In this document: positions 16,725 through 26,717 of the stretch, in pieces
Numbering within the stretch: the stretch's first letter is position 1
Layout of the letters: every line of letters starts with the position of its first letter
Assembly (NCBI GenBank): GCA_963975425.1
Contig: CAXBGS010000006.1
Location: 348,096-412,095, forward strand
Reading direction: 5' to 3'
DNA from: CAXBGS01 sp963975425
Lineage (GTDB): Bacteria; Planctomycetota; Planctomycetia; Pirellulales; Pirellulaceae
Length of the DNA stretch: 64,000 bases
The notes under the pieces: generated by a model
Told to the model about the DNA's origin: nothing
What the model saw: the letters and a program-made list of their open reading frames with translations, nothing else
Databases searched by the model: none
Position numbers and translations under genes: made by a program

Positions 16725-17171
16725 TGGTGACAAGACCGAAGCGACAATGTCGCCGGCGTGTTCATGGCTGGAAGGCGGATTATATCGATGGTCCCGTGAC
16801 CCGCAAGAGCACGTCTGAGGGAACTGCATCCTTTTGTTGTTCGGGAATGAAGATTGGCCGGTTGGACACGTTGTACCGGTTGCATCGGCGCTCCAGCCGT
16901 TATTCCGGTCCGGTTCGTGTCGGGACGGGCCCGTCGGAGCCAACAAGCCGCCAATTCGATCCTAGGCTTCCGTTAGGCTGCGGGTCATTTTACCGCAAGC
17001 AACCTCGACCGCTTGGCGCCGTCAACGACCGGGGCCAAAGGCCGCTCGGTCCATCGGCAGCATGCCATTTGTGGACTGCAAATGCTCCCGGTGGGCTGCA
17101 AGTGCTCCTAGTGGGTTGGCCGATTTCCTTCCCTTTAAAATCTCGACACAACGCGGCAACGCAGGTTCGTC
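16725..17171. other. 447-bp chromosomal gap
   Basis: Upstream of tRNA-Asp. Nothing coding is supported. Around 17075-17120 a short imperfect direct repeat, GTGGACTGCAAATGCTCCCG / GTGGGCTGCAAGTGCTCCTA, is visible. Confidence 0.5.
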
Positions 17172-17342
17172 ATGAATACCGCAATCATCACAGCTTTCTC
17201 GATCACCGGGTGGTTTTCATCCGTCGTGCGATGGGTCACCAGTTCCTTCAACTCGATGGATGTGACGCAGTGGGGGATCGTCGCCGCTTGTGCCGTGGTT
17301 TTCGGGTTCTTGTGCCTCAAGGGTACTGCGCTGGATCGCTAG
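17172..17342 (+). CDS. small membrane protein (56 aa)
   Basis: ATG 17172 opens 56 codons: MNTAIITAFSITGWF, a polar middle, then one membrane helix (WGIVAACAVVFGFLCL) and KGTALDR. The composition is protein-like and the hydrophobic pattern is clear, but the ribosome site is weak. No family recognised. It stands alone between repeat-rich gaps. Confidence 0.5.
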   Translation: MNTAIITAFSITGWFSSVVRWVTSSFNSMDVTQWGIVAACAVVFGFLCLKGTALDR

Positions 17343-18077
17343 GTAAGCTCGATCGCTAGGTGGGCTGGATCAATAGGTGGGGCTCGATCGCTAGCAGGCT
17401 CGTTCGGCCGGCCGAACTCGACCGGGTTTGAGCGTCGGCGTCTCGCTCGCCAGGCATCTTTACTGATTCATCGCGGACGACTGCTGTCACTGGCCGATGG
17501 ATCCGATTTCCCGGCATCGCATGATCCCGGCATCCCATTGGCATCGACCAAAGTGCATCACACCGGGAATACGCAACACCGGCAATACGCACCCCGATTG
17601 TTGCCCGATCACTCACTGGTGTACCGTTCGGCCTGGTTCCGCCACAGGACGCACGCGCCTTTACCGCACGGGGCTTTTACTGGGGGCCTTTACTGCACGG
17701 GTTCAATTTCTTCGCGGCACACCCTTCTTCGCGGCCCACTTCTTTTCTTGTTCGATTTCCTGTGAAGGAAAGGTGCGACCGGCCAACGGAATGCTCACGG
17801 CGCGAAACGCCTACCCACGAAACGCCTACCGACGGAATGCCTGCGGATGAAATCGATGAAATAGTTCGGCAGCGAGGCGGGGCTCGTCTGCCAGCTCAGC
17901 GGTCTCGTTCTACAATAGGTCAAGCGGATTGCTGCAGCCGCATGCCTGATTTCAGGTCAATTGCCGACGGCGAAACTTTCCAGGTTGGCACCGTGCCGCT
18001 ATCATCACATGCGATAGCGGTACGATCATGCGACTGTGATGGTGACAATCCGAACTTTTTAGCAATGGAATCAAACG
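17343..18077. other. 735-bp gap with degenerate short repeats
   Basis: At 17333-17395 a unit like GCTCGATCGCTAGGTGG recurs about four times with changes. At 17805-17845 ACGAAACGCCTACC-type 13-base units recur three times. At 17560-17590 CACCGGGAATACGCAA / CACCGGCAATACGCAC are adjacent. An open frame through this area (17762-18091) is composed of these repeats and is not accepted as a gene. Confidence 0.5.
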
Positions 18078-18404
18078 ATGCCACTTTTTGAGATTGAAAC
18101 CGATTCGCACATCATCATCACCTGGGCCGACGATGAGTCCGCGGCGAGAGTCGTTGTCAGTGACGCCTACCCGACCGATGACATCGTCCGATTGACCAAG
18201 CGTCCGCGCGATACTTGGGTGATCAGCAAAGGCGCCCTTGGGCTGACGAACAAATCACTCGATCCCTGTGTCGTCGCTCGCGATTGCCTGAGCCGTTCGG
18301 CGGGCGACAAGGTGAACGCGATTCGCTTGTACCGAATGGAAACCGGCAGCGATCTAGAACAGGCTCGCAAGGCGATCGAATCAAATATGGTGATCGGTTG
18401 GTAA
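18078..18404 (+). CDS. hypothetical protein with L7/L12-like C-terminus
   Basis: 108 residues. The N-terminal part is beta-rich (LFEIETDSHIIITWADDESAARVVV). The C-terminal KVNAIRLYRMETGSDLEQAR matches the KV-x-x-IK-x-x-R-x-x-TG-x-x-L-x-EA pattern of the ribosomal protein L7/L12 C-terminal domain, a small fold also used outside the ribosome. Function unknown; soluble. Confidence 0.75.
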   Translation: MPLFEIETDSHIIITWADDESAARVVVSDAYPTDDIVRLTKRPRDTWVISKGALGLTNKSLDPCVVARDCLSRSAGDKVNAIRLYRMETGSDLEQARKAIESNMVIGW

Positions 18405-18515
18405 TGGAGAGAGAGAGGAAAGGTGGATCGTCGCCGGCAATAGGCAATCGTTAGACGTCATCTTTCAGGTCAGAAACGTAAGTCCTTGCGGCAATACCTC
18501 ATCTCGCCTCACGCC

Positions 18516-20945
18516 ATGCCTCGCTTCGTTTTCCTGCTGTTGGTCTTTTGTCTGCCGATCGTCGTCGGTTGCGAAGGTTGTCGACCTCAGGGGGACGCGG
18601 CCGACGAAACCGATGAACAGGCACCGGTTCAGGATTACACGGCCAAGCCTGCCGAGGCGTTTCCCGGCGGCAACGGGCCGATCGCCGGTGGGATCAAGCC
18701 CGGTCACTGGCTGACCGCGATGCAATCGCTCAAGAGCAACCGGGCTGATGCGCGCGGGCAATTGCGAAGTGACGCGGTAGCGACCGGTACGAATCTTTCC
18801 GGCCAAGCGGTCGATGCGACGCCCGGTCAATCGATTCCATCGGTCCGGCCCGTCGTGCTGCCAAAGGGGCAAGAGCGGCGGATCGATTTTCGTCTGCTCG
18901 CGCCCGTCCCGTTGATGGCCGATCAAAGCCGAGTCACGCTGGGCAGCCGGTTCGTTTCGTCCGGCGCGTCGGTGTACTTTGACGCCGGCCGGCAGCCGTT
19001 CTATGTGATGTCCGGCGAAGAATACTTCTTTGTCATCTTAACGAACCGTCCTGAGCGATTCGCAAAATTTCAAGTCGCCGACTGGGTCAGGCCCTTTCGC
19101 GATGAGGCGTCCTTTCAAGACAAATCGGCAAACTATCGAGTCGTGGTTCCGCCGACCGATGGCATGTTGCCCCTGGCCGAAACGATGTTGGATTGGACCA
19201 GCACCGCTTACGTGTTGTGGGACGATTTGTCGCCCGACGCGTTGACTCCCGCACAGGCGACCGCCATGGCCGATTGGCTGCGGTTCGGCGGCCAGCTGAT
19301 CATCAACGGTGCGGACGCGGCCGACGGGATCGCCAAAACCAAGCTCGCCGATGTGATGCCGTTGAAACCCACCGGGAACATCCAGTTGGATGCCGATGCG
19401 GGAGCCAGCTTGCTAAAAAATTGGTCGGTCAGGACCGATCGAAGCACCGATGCGCAGATCGCTTTGTTGCGCAGCCAATCCGGACGCATCGCGGTCGACG
19501 GCAAACTGGTCGCCGGTGCATATGAGGTCAAGGAATCCGCCAATCTGTTACTCGCCCGCCGCGTCGGTCGCGGACGTGTGGTGCAATCGCGGTTCGACAT
19601 GACCAGTGATTGGTTGTCACAGTGGAAATCGTTTGACAGTTTCCTCAACGCCGCAGTGTTGCTGCGTCCGCGGCGGGAGTACGTGGATTCCGTCGACGTG
19701 ATGAGCGGTTCCTTTACGAGCCAACGCTATGCCGACAGCCAATTGAAACGCGCCGTCCCAACGGTCAATACGCGGTTTCACATCGCGGCACGCGACGCAG
19801 TCTTACGCGGCCCGGCGACCGCAGTCGCAGATGATTCCACCGCACCGGTCGTCAAAGTCTCGAATCCGAATGTCGGGTTCGGGGATTCGTTCACACGATA
19901 TGATTTGGTCTCTGGCACGTCGGCGTGGAACGACAACAGCGACGCGATCCGTACGGCTCGCGAAATTTTGATCGATGAAGCGGGCATCGAAATTCCCGAG
20001 TCGTCGCTGATCGCGAAGTCGCTGGCGTACTATTTGATCCTTCTGGTGCCGGTCAACTACATCGTGTTCCGGCTGCTTGGCCGCCTGGAATATGCCTGGT
20101 TGGCCGTGCCCCTGATCGCCGTCGGAGGCGCCTTGTGGGTCGCACGATTGGCTCGATTGGATATCGGGTTTGCTCGCAGCCAGACGGAGATCGCCGTGTT
20201 AGAGATGCATGCCGGATATCCGCGCGGCCATTTGTCGCGAATCGTCGCAATCTATAACTCGCTGTCCAGTCGGTACGATGTACAGTTCGATCGGCTCGAT
20301 GCGGCGGCATTGCCCGTTCAAACCGGAAACGACATCGCGGACAGCAGCGAAGTCGTATTCAAGACGTCGTTTGCCGAGGGGCCTTCGCTCAGCGGTGTTC
20401 CTGTGGCCAGTGGTCGTACTCAGCATATTCACGCCGAACAGATGATCGACTTGGGCGGCTCGATCGTTCGTCAAGAGGAATCGATTCGAAACGGAACCGA
20501 GTATGAATTGTTTGACGTGTTCGTGATCGAGAAAGACGACTCCGGTGATGTCCGCGTCGCAAGCGTCGGCGCGATCGCCCCGGGCGGAACTGTTTTGCCG
20601 CGATTCAAGCGTATTGCCGCAGCGGCAATCAGCGATGAGTTGCCCATGCAATCGGTCGCCCTGCTCCGCAAGCTCGCCTCATCGGCATCGATGCCCAGTG
20701 GCAGTGCGAGATTGGTCGGACGCATTGATCAATCGTTGCCCGGAATGACGATCACGCCGACGTCGAATCAGCTTTCGGGACAGACCTTGGTGTTGGCACA
20801 CCTCACGGCGGCACCGTTGCCGGTTCCACAGCCCGATGTGAACCTGGTTGCCGACCTGCGACGCGTTAACAAACTTGATCCCAGCAAAAATCAGGCGATC
20901 GACGATGTCGAAGATGATGATGTCGAAGATGATGAAACAGAATAA
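18516..20945 (+). CDS. large membrane-anchored lipoprotein beside an ABC ATPase
   Basis: 809 residues from ATG 18516; the TTG at 18486 only adds ten. It starts with a lipoprotein signal (FVFLLLVFCLPIVVGC, lipobox VVGC), then a large periplasmic region including PLAETMLDWTSTAYVLWDDL and WLRFGGQLIING, which resemble glutamine-amidotransferase-like/DUF4350-like folds seen beside ABC exporters. About residues 500-560 hold two membrane helices (YYLILLVPVNYIVF, AWLAVPLIAVGGALWVARL). The C-terminus ends in Asp/Glu repeats (DDVEDDDVEDDETE). The ABC ATPase starts 9 bp later, so the two are very likely an operon acting on the envelope. Substrate unknown. Confidence 0.85.
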   Translation: MPRFVFLLLVFCLPIVVGCEGCRPQGDAADETDEQAPVQDYTAKPAEAFPGGNGPIAGGIKPGHWLTAMQSLKSNRADARGQLRSDAVATGTNLSGQAVDATPGQSIPSVRPVVLPKGQERRIDFRLLAPVPLMADQSRVTLGSRFVSSGASVYFDAGRQPFYVMSGEEYFFVILTNRPERFAKFQVADWVRPFRDEASFQDKSANYRVVVPPTDGMLPLAETMLDWTSTAYVLWDDLSPDALTPAQATAMADWLRFGGQLIINGADAADGIAKTKLADVMPLKPTGNIQLDADAGASLLKNWSVRTDRSTDAQIALLRSQSGRIAVDGKLVAGAYEVKESANLLLARRVGRGRVVQSRFDMTSDWLSQWKSFDSFLNAAVLLRPRREYVDSVDVMSGSFTSQRYADSQLKRAVPTVNTRFHIAARDAVLRGPATAVADDSTAPVVKVSNPNVGFGDSFTRYDLVSGTSAWNDNSDAIRTAREILIDEAGIEIPESSLIAKSLAYYLILLVPVNYIVFRLLGRLEYAWLAVPLIAVGGALWVARLARLDIGFARSQTEIAVLEMHAGYPRGHLSRIVAIYNSLSSRYDVQFDRLDAAALPVQTGNDIADSSEVVFKTSFAEGPSLSGVPVASGRTQHIHAEQMIDLGGSIVRQEESIRNGTEYELFDVFVIEKDDSGDVRVASVGAIAPGGTVLPRFKRIAAAAISDELPMQSVALLRKLASSASMPSGSARLVGRIDQSLPGMTITPTSNQLSGQTLVLAHLTAAPLPVPQPDVNLVADLRRVNKLDPSKNQAIDDVEDDDVEDDETE

Positions 20946-20954
20946 GGACCGCTC

Positions 20955-21881
20955 ATGATCACACTGAATGGTTTCGGCAAAGACTATGGTGACTTTACCG
21001 CGGTCGAAAATATCGATTTGCAAATCGACGCCGGTCAAACGTTCGGATTTATCGGGCCCAACGGCGCCGGCAAGAGCACAACGATTCGTTTCCTGGCGAC
21101 GCTGTTGCGAGCGACGCGCGGCGGCGGCGAAGTCGCCGGATGCAACGTGATGACTGATCCGGTCGGTGTGCGTCAGTCGGTCGGGTACATGCCGGACAAC
21201 TTTGGCGTGTACGACGGCATGAGGGTTTGGGAGTTTCTAGACTTCTTTGCCGTCGCCTATCGCATCGGTCGTTCCCAACGCAAGCAGATCATCGACAACG
21301 TGTTGGAACTGCTTGATCTCACCCACAAGCGCGATGACTTCGTCAATGGCTTGTCGCGTGGCATGAAACAACGATTGTGCTTGGCGAAAACGTTGGTGCA
21401 TGATCCGCCGGTTTTGATTCTTGACGAACCGGCCAGCGGTCTTGATCCGCGAGCCCGCGTGGAAGTCAAAGCGCTGTTGAAAGAGCTGCGCAAGATGGGC
21501 AAGACCATTCTGATCAGCAGTCATATTCTGACGGAGCTGGCCGATTGCTGTACCTCGATTGGGATCATCGAGCGTGGGCAATTGTTGATGAGCGGCCCGA
21601 TCGAAAACGTTTACAGCCAGATTCGACGAAACCGTATCGTCGAAATTCAATTCCTTTCGGGCGAGGAAGCGGGGTTGTCGATTCTGCGAAGCAGCCCGGC
21701 GCTGCGGTCCCTGGAAATTGAGCCGACCGCGGTGGTCGCCGAACTGGAGGCCGACGATGAGGGGCTCGCCGAATTGCTGGAGCAGTTGATCCGGGAAGGC
21801 GTCCGAATGCGGTCATTCAACGATCGCGACCCGACGCTGGAGGATGTCTTCATGACCGTGACAAAGGGGCTGGTCACCTGA
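20955..21881 (+). CDS. ABC transporter ATP-binding protein
   Basis: 308 residues. Walker A GPNGAGKSTT near residue 34, Q-loop region VGYMPDNFGVYDGM, signature LSRGMKQRLCLAKTL, Walker B VLILDEPASGLDP and the switch His in ILISSHIL. A C-terminal extension of about 90 residues ends DPTLEDVFMTVTKGL, typical of the CcmA/NatA/GldA-type drug and gliding exporters. The permease normally encoded with such ATPases is not seen; only the lipoprotein at 18516 is adjacent, and tRNA-Ala follows 136 bp downstream. Confidence 0.93.
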   Translation: MITLNGFGKDYGDFTAVENIDLQIDAGQTFGFIGPNGAGKSTTIRFLATLLRATRGGGEVAGCNVMTDPVGVRQSVGYMPDNFGVYDGMRVWEFLDFFAVAYRIGRSQRKQIIDNVLELLDLTHKRDDFVNGLSRGMKQRLCLAKTLVHDPPVLILDEPASGLDPRARVEVKALLKELRKMGKTILISSHILTELADCCTSIGIIERGQLLMSGPIENVYSQIRRNRIVEIQFLSGEEAGLSILRSSPALRSLEIEPTAVVAELEADDEGLAELLEQLIREGVRMRSFNDRDPTLEDVFMTVTKGLVT

Positions 21882-22017
21882 TCTGCGGCAAGATCAGGGG
21901 GTGTGCTTGTGATAATCCTCTGCCGACTTGACGTGGCGACGCCCCGCGTGATACTTTTTTCGCTTTGGCGAGTTGTCGGCACCGATCAAACGGTCACCAC
22001 CGCGCCAAAACACCCTC

Positions 22018-22090
22018 GGGGGATTAGCTCAGTTGGGAGAGCGACGCGCTGGCAGCGCGTAGGTCATCGGTTCAAGTCCGTTATCCTCCA
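22018..22090 (+). tRNA. tRNA-Ala(GGC)
   Basis: A 73-base cloverleaf. Acceptor GGGGGAT pairs with ATCCTCC, D arm TAGCTCAGTTGGGAGAGC, anticodon stem ACGCG / CGCGT around loop CTGGCAG (anticodon GGC), T arm CGGTTCAAGTCCG with one mismatch in the stem, discriminator A. A TTTTT run follows at 22095. The integrase at 22176 starts 85 bp after the 3' end, so this is the probable attB of the right element. Confidence 0.93.
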
Positions 22091-22175
22091 CTCGGTTTTT
22101 GTTGTCTTTCTGCCGTTTGCACCGAATCATTGAATCGTCCATGCACGTTTCAATGCACGAATCGGGAGTAAGCAG

Positions 22176-23183
22176 ATGCCACGACAACCAAAACCGTTCT
22201 TTCGAAAACAGACCAAGAGCTGGTACTGTTCCATCGGCGGCCGCCAGATTTCTCTCGGAAAAGACAGGGATGCGGCCCATCAGAAGTTTCACGAGCTAAT
22301 GACTGATCGCGACGCAGTCACTTCCGAACTCGTGACCTTGTATGACCTTTCGCAGTCGTATCTCGATTGGTGCAACGCCAATCGCAAAAAAACGACCTAC
22401 GATAAGCACGTGCTGTACCTTAAGAGCTTTATCGCTCACGTCGGCAACCGCATGAAAATTGCGCAGCTAAAACAACATCATCTTACGAAGTGGCGAGATG
22501 CAAACGCATCCTGGTCAGACAATTCGGCTCACGATGCTATTTCAATTGTCCAACGCATGATCAACTGGGCGGTTGAGGAGAATTACCTTCTCCGATCGCC
22601 AATACCGAAAGTAAAAAAACCACGCCGCAAGCGACGAGACGTCGTGTACACAGACAATCAGTGGAACACGATCGTTGCCACAGCACGTGGACCGATTCTT
22701 GACGTGCTCAACTTTCTTTATGTGACAGGATCCCGGCCCCGAGAAGCTCGTTGTTTAGAGTTGAAGCATGTACACAATGACTTGGTGATTTATCCGGCGG
22801 ATGAATCGAAAGGTGAAACGGACCCGAGAGTCATCTATCTACCGGCCGAAGCCAAGAATATCGTTGATCGACTTGGCGCTGCGCATCCTGAGGGCCCGAT
22901 ATTCCGCAACACTCGGAATAATCCCTGGACTAAGAATGCGATCAAGTGCGCTCTTACGCGAATCAGTAAAAAGGTAGGTTTTCGCGTCATTGCATACGGA
23001 GCGCGACATTCCTACGCGACAAACGCGCTAACACAAGGTGGTGTTGATCCTGTGTCATTGGCCCACCTTATGGGACACAAAGACACTGCAATGGTTAGCC
23101 GCGTTTACTCGCACATCGCAAAGAACCCGAATTTCTTACGCGAGCAAGCCGAGAAAGCGGTCCGGCGAAAATCAGCGGGTTGA
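22176..23183 (+). CDS. tyrosine recombinase (integrase) of right element
   Basis: 335 residues with GGGAG 10 bp before the ATG. It starts PKPFFRKQTKSWYCSIGGRQ and has LGKDRDAA, a SAM-like core-binding domain, TGSRPREARCL (first Arg box), YGARHSYATNAL (H-x-x-R), HLMGHKD and the Tyr in MVSRVYSHIAKN. Integration probably targets the 3' end of tRNA-Ala just upstream. It resembles the integrase at 15281 in its N-terminus and boxes but is 54 residues shorter, lacking the basic insert. Confidence 0.94.
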   Translation: MPRQPKPFFRKQTKSWYCSIGGRQISLGKDRDAAHQKFHELMTDRDAVTSELVTLYDLSQSYLDWCNANRKKTTYDKHVLYLKSFIAHVGNRMKIAQLKQHHLTKWRDANASWSDNSAHDAISIVQRMINWAVEENYLLRSPIPKVKKPRRKRRDVVYTDNQWNTIVATARGPILDVLNFLYVTGSRPREARCLELKHVHNDLVIYPADESKGETDPRVIYLPAEAKNIVDRLGAAHPEGPIFRNTRNNPWTKNAIKCALTRISKKVGFRVIAYGARHSYATNALTQGGVDPVSLAHLMGHKDTAMVSRVYSHIAKNPNFLREQAEKAVRRKSAG

Positions 23184-23615
23184 ATAAAAAACGTCCGCTT
23201 GTCATCCGAACCGACGTCGTTGACTTGCCGGAGCAAGCGAAGTCACGACTATCCAAATTTGGATCAAGCGAAGAGGTCATGTGCGGCATTGTGCGGTAGC
23301 CCAAAGCTGGCGGACTCACGCAATTCCTGCCACTCTAACGCATTGCCTGGAGCGACGATTCGTCGAGCTGAACACGATCGATTCCGTATTGCCAAGTTAA
23401 CCTGCGAGCCCCCCTGCCCTACGCCCTCTCACAAGCGGTCGCGCATCGGGCGACCCGCGCGGACGATCAAACCGAAGTTGCGACGGCAATGAGCTTAAGC
23501 ACATCCATGTCAGTGCGGCTGCATTCGTTGCGTGCGCCAAATAGTAGCCATCACAATCGAGAGCTAGAGCGAATTGGTACGTGCTCGACTGCTTATGTTC
23601 CTGTCCGATTCGCTG
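23184..23615. other. 432-bp gap
   Basis: No supported gene. Open frames here have low-complexity, Ser/Arg/Pro-rich composition without ribosome sites. Confidence 0.5.
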
Positions 23616-23855
23616 CTAATGTTGACTGCGGTCCCACTTCGTTCCCGACCAATTGCGAATCACACCACTTTCGTCGCATGTCATGCATCGCCAAACAATT
23701 TCATCGCTCGACTGACGCTGGGCAAGTATCGTTGCAGCACAACCCTTTGAGCGGCATCGCAGACTCAAGTCGATCGCCATCGACGCAGCGAAGCCGCTCG
23801 CTTCATCGACGATCAATGCCAGGAAACTAGCCAACTGACGAGCTTCCGACGGCAT
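23616..23855 (-). pseudogene. zinc-ribbon-like fragment
   Basis: 79 residues; LRCRSKGCAATILAQRQ then VWRCMTCDESGVIRNWSGT. The C-x4-C ... C-x2-C pairs look like a zinc ribbon, and the second half reads like the end of a small conserved protein in which C-x-x-C is followed by GVI-x-x-W-x-G. The N-terminus is short and the surrounding sequence is non-coding, so it may be a remnant. No function assigned. Confidence 0.4.
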
Positions 23856-24290
23856 CTCTGAAAAGATTTCGCCCTAATCGTCACGAAAGTGCCGGAGGTC
23901 GGTGACGTGTGTGGACATCCGAGGATCCATGTGCTGCTACAAGGACATTCAACGATGAACGCTTCAGGATTCCAGCACAAGGTGAGTAGATATTGCCGAG
24001 TTTGATTTGTTTCGGTCCTGGGAAGCAGCCCTCGAAATCTAGTCGGGCGATGAGACGAAATCTCGCTTGGTGAGTCAGAGTGTTACTCCCGTGTCTGAAG
24101 TGAGCAGATCGGACTTGAAGCGTACTCCGGCGTGCGTCACCGGAGCGCGCCGCCGCAGGCCGAAATCCGCTTCGGTCGCCAGCACCTCGCGCAGTTTGTG
24201 GAATCCGCTCGACGCTGAAAATTGTCCAACCTCAGCTGATAGGTCAGCTCATCAACTCACGTCGATGTGCACGGAACCCTCCCCGCTCTC
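23856..24290. other. 435-bp gap with a REP-like hairpin
   Basis: No supported gene. It contains the hairpin at 24124-24146. Confidence 0.5.
24124..24146 (+). repeat. REP-like hairpin 2
   Basis: CTCCGG, a 9-base loop, CCGGAG followed by CGCGC. Same geometry as 10925-10947. Confidence 0.55.
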
Positions 24291-24539
24291 TTACTCATTT
24301 CGTTTCTTTCGGCTACCAACCGCCCAAGGCAGCTGACTTTTCGCTTTCAACGGAGGGACATCCTCACATTGGAGTTGCGATAGCGAAATGGAGACTTTGC
24401 AGTTGGGAAGTGCCTCGCTCACGTTCTGCACTTGCCGATCGCTCGCTTGACCGTCGAGAACATGCAGCAACGTGAGGTTCATCAGTTCCATGGCTTTGGG
24501 TTTCTCGCATACCTCGTTAGTTGCAATGTTGATTCTCAC
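24291..24539 (-). pseudogene. leucine-rich-repeat-like fragment
   Basis: 82 residues containing MNLTLLHVLDGQASDRQVQN followed by VSEALPNCKVSISLSQL. The spacing 'L-x-x-L ... VSEALPNCK' matches the LPNCKI-type leucine-rich repeat common in planctomycete proteins. Only about one repeat is present, so it looks like a decayed remnant of a larger gene. Confidence 0.35.
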
Positions 24540-24785
24540 CGAAACGGTTTCTATAATCTGAGTTTGTTTGACTAGTTAACTTGAGTATGCACGTCGAGTG
24601 AGCGTTGCGATGAGTCGCTGTTGTGGAGGTGCGTCTTACACGTCGCTGCCTGCTAATTCCGACCAAGAGTAAGCTTACGACATGTCATTCGGGCCACGAC
24701 ATGTTGAAGCGAACTCGATTGGGAATGCAATGCTAAAAGCCTAGGCAACCACTCCACTCGTGAGAACGGGACAACAGGTGCAGTT

Positions 24786-26717
24786 ATGAAGCATGGATCT
24801 CAGGGCTCGGCGCCAATTGAGTTACTAAAGGTTTCCATGGTTTCGGTCGTTTTTCTGGCGATCGCCTTTTGGTGGTTCCAAGAAGAACGACCCAATCCAC
24901 CGTCGGTGACTCCGTCGACTGATGCTCGCGATCGAATCACTCCCAAACTGGTACAGTCGTCACCTGTTGAGAAGGAATCGCCTAATACTGGTCCTGATGA
25001 AGTTTTTTTTCCAGTCGATGTCCCAAAAAAGAACGCGGCCGCACTCTCGCCCGATAACAAACAGTCATCCAAGCAAGTCCCCGCTGCGATCAAAACAACG
25101 GACGAAAAGGGAAGCAAACCTCCGATAGCCGAGTTAGTCGATTCAGCAATTGAAGATGCAGAGCCGACGAATCAAAAGCGGTCCGCACGATTGAAGATAC
25201 CTATTCCGAGTCAATCGGAAATCGATACTGCAAGCGAGGTAGTCAAAGAAGTATATTCCACGCAACTCGCTGAAGCGAAGTCGGCGCTGAAAAAGAACGA
25301 GTTGGCACGACAAATGGCGGTCGTTGCTGCGGACACCGACGAACTCGCTTCACGGTTCGTTTTGCTGCGATCCGCAAAGAACATCGCCATCAGCACGGGC
25401 GACGTCGTTCATGCAATGGAGTTCGTAAATACGCTCATACACAACTTCGACGTTGATGCGTTCAGCATGCGGACGGATTGCCTCATTAGAGTCTCTCAGC
25501 TTTTAACGTCTCCAGAGCAAAACCGCGCGTACGGTGAAGCTACCTTGTCCGTGGTGGACGAGATGGTCGATCACGACTTGTATGCGGGCTCGGATAAGCT
25601 GCTGAGGCTGGCGCACTCGGCGGCACTCAAGAGCCGTGACATCGAACTAATCAAAGCGATCGTCGCAAAAAAGGGTTTGGTCAAACGCTACCTCAGCGAG
25701 TACGAATCGATTCGATCATCGTTTCAGGCACTCGAAACGAATCCTGGTGACTCAGTTGCTGCAGGAAAAGTCGGGCAATTCTATTGTTTTGTCAGAGGAC
25801 TTTGGGGGCGTGGGATTCCGCTACTGGCAGCATCGGATTTAGAATCGTTACGTGAGATTGCGAGCCTTGAACTTGCAAATCCTTCGGCGGCGGCGCAGAG
25901 GGTTGCCCTTGCCGATCAATGGTGGGAACTGGCCGAAACATATGCTGACCCGAGTGTTGCGGACACAGTACGCCAACATGCGTGTCTTTGGTACAGTCGG
26001 GCTGTCTCAAGTCTAACAGGACTGGAGCAAGTTCGAGTTAAGAAGCGACTTGAGAGCCAGAGCCTTGCACAAGAAAGTTTTGTCAAGGACAAGGATGACA
26101 ATGAAATCGTCGCTGTGTTGATGCATTCGCGTGCCGGTGCCGCTAACGAATCCGTCACGCTTTACCGCTCTGGTCTATTCACGAGCCCGGTTCGCTCGAA
26201 AGCATTGTCTAGGCAAACGTGGTGGACCGTGCAACGCAATTTGTTAGTGATGATTTACCCAAATGCTGCGTCATCGGTTGGATACGGGGTCGATGTTGGA
26301 ATGCTCGACGACGACGGACGAAGCTATTCCGGCAGAAGCCAAGACGGGAACTCATGCAAAGGTAAAGTTACTCGGGGGAGCGCCGATTGGAATCAGATGC
26401 GAAACACGCATCCCTTGGCAGATGAAAAACCGTCGGCCTCTGTCGCCGGCGTTTGGTATAAGTCAAGCAAAATGAAAAGATACCTCCAGAAAAGATTGCT
26501 AGCCGGTGGCACTATCTGGCGAGTTGGCAGCGCGAGTCGCTGGGTCATTGCCAATGATTTGATCATCATGGTGTATCCCGGATCGAATTTTGCGATCGAC
26601 TACTTGAAAGTGAGTGCGGATGGTACTTTGGTCGGGAGAAATCAGCAGGGCATTGAACTCAAAGGCCAAGTGAAGAACCCAACGCAACTGTTCAATAAAC
26701 TAATCAACAGCAGATAG
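24786..26717 (+). CDS. membrane-anchored planctomycete surface-type protein
   Basis: 643 residues. An N-terminal membrane anchor (LLKVSMVSVVFLAIAFWWF) is followed by a Pro/Ser/Lys-rich linker. A helical region runs from about 140 to 330. It includes GIPLLAASDLESLREIASLE and VALADQWWELAE, a motif set I associate with planctomycete proteins of unknown role. The C-terminal 210 residues contain two copies of a beta-rich module, ending GRSQDGNSCKGKV and GRNQQGIELKGQV. The bulk is expected outside the cytoplasm. No enzymatic motif seen. It stands between the integrase and the first defence-like operon. Confidence 0.8.
   Translation: MKHGSQGSAPIELLKVSMVSVVFLAIAFWWFQEERPNPPSVTPSTDARDRITPKLVQSSPVEKESPNTGPDEVFFPVDVPKKNAAALSPDNKQSSKQVPAAIKTTDEKGSKPPIAELVDSAIEDAEPTNQKRSARLKIPIPSQSEIDTASEVVKEVYSTQLAEAKSALKKNELARQMAVVAADTDELASRFVLLRSAKNIAISTGDVVHAMEFVNTLIHNFDVDAFSMRTDCLIRVSQLLTSPEQNRAYGEATLSVVDEMVDHDLYAGSDKLLRLAHSAALKSRDIELIKAIVAKKGLVKRYLSEYESIRSSFQALETNPGDSVAAGKVGQFYCFVRGLWGRGIPLLAASDLESLREIASLELANPSAAAQRVALADQWWELAETYADPSVADTVRQHACLWYSRAVSSLTGLEQVRVKKRLESQSLAQESFVKDKDDNEIVAVLMHSRAGAANESVTLYRSGLFTSPVRSKALSRQTWWTVQRNLLVMIYPNAASSVGYGVDVGMLDDDGRSYSGRSQDGNSCKGKVTRGSADWNQMRNTHPLADEKPSASVAGVWYKSSKMKRYLQKRLLAGGTIWRVGSASRWVIANDLIIMVYPGSNFAIDYLKVSADGTLVGRNQQGIELKGQVKNPTQLFNKLINSR

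Noticed and set aside
17762..18091. 109-codon frame in the middle block
   Set aside because: Its first part is made of degenerate DNA repeats and it overlaps the real gene at 18078.
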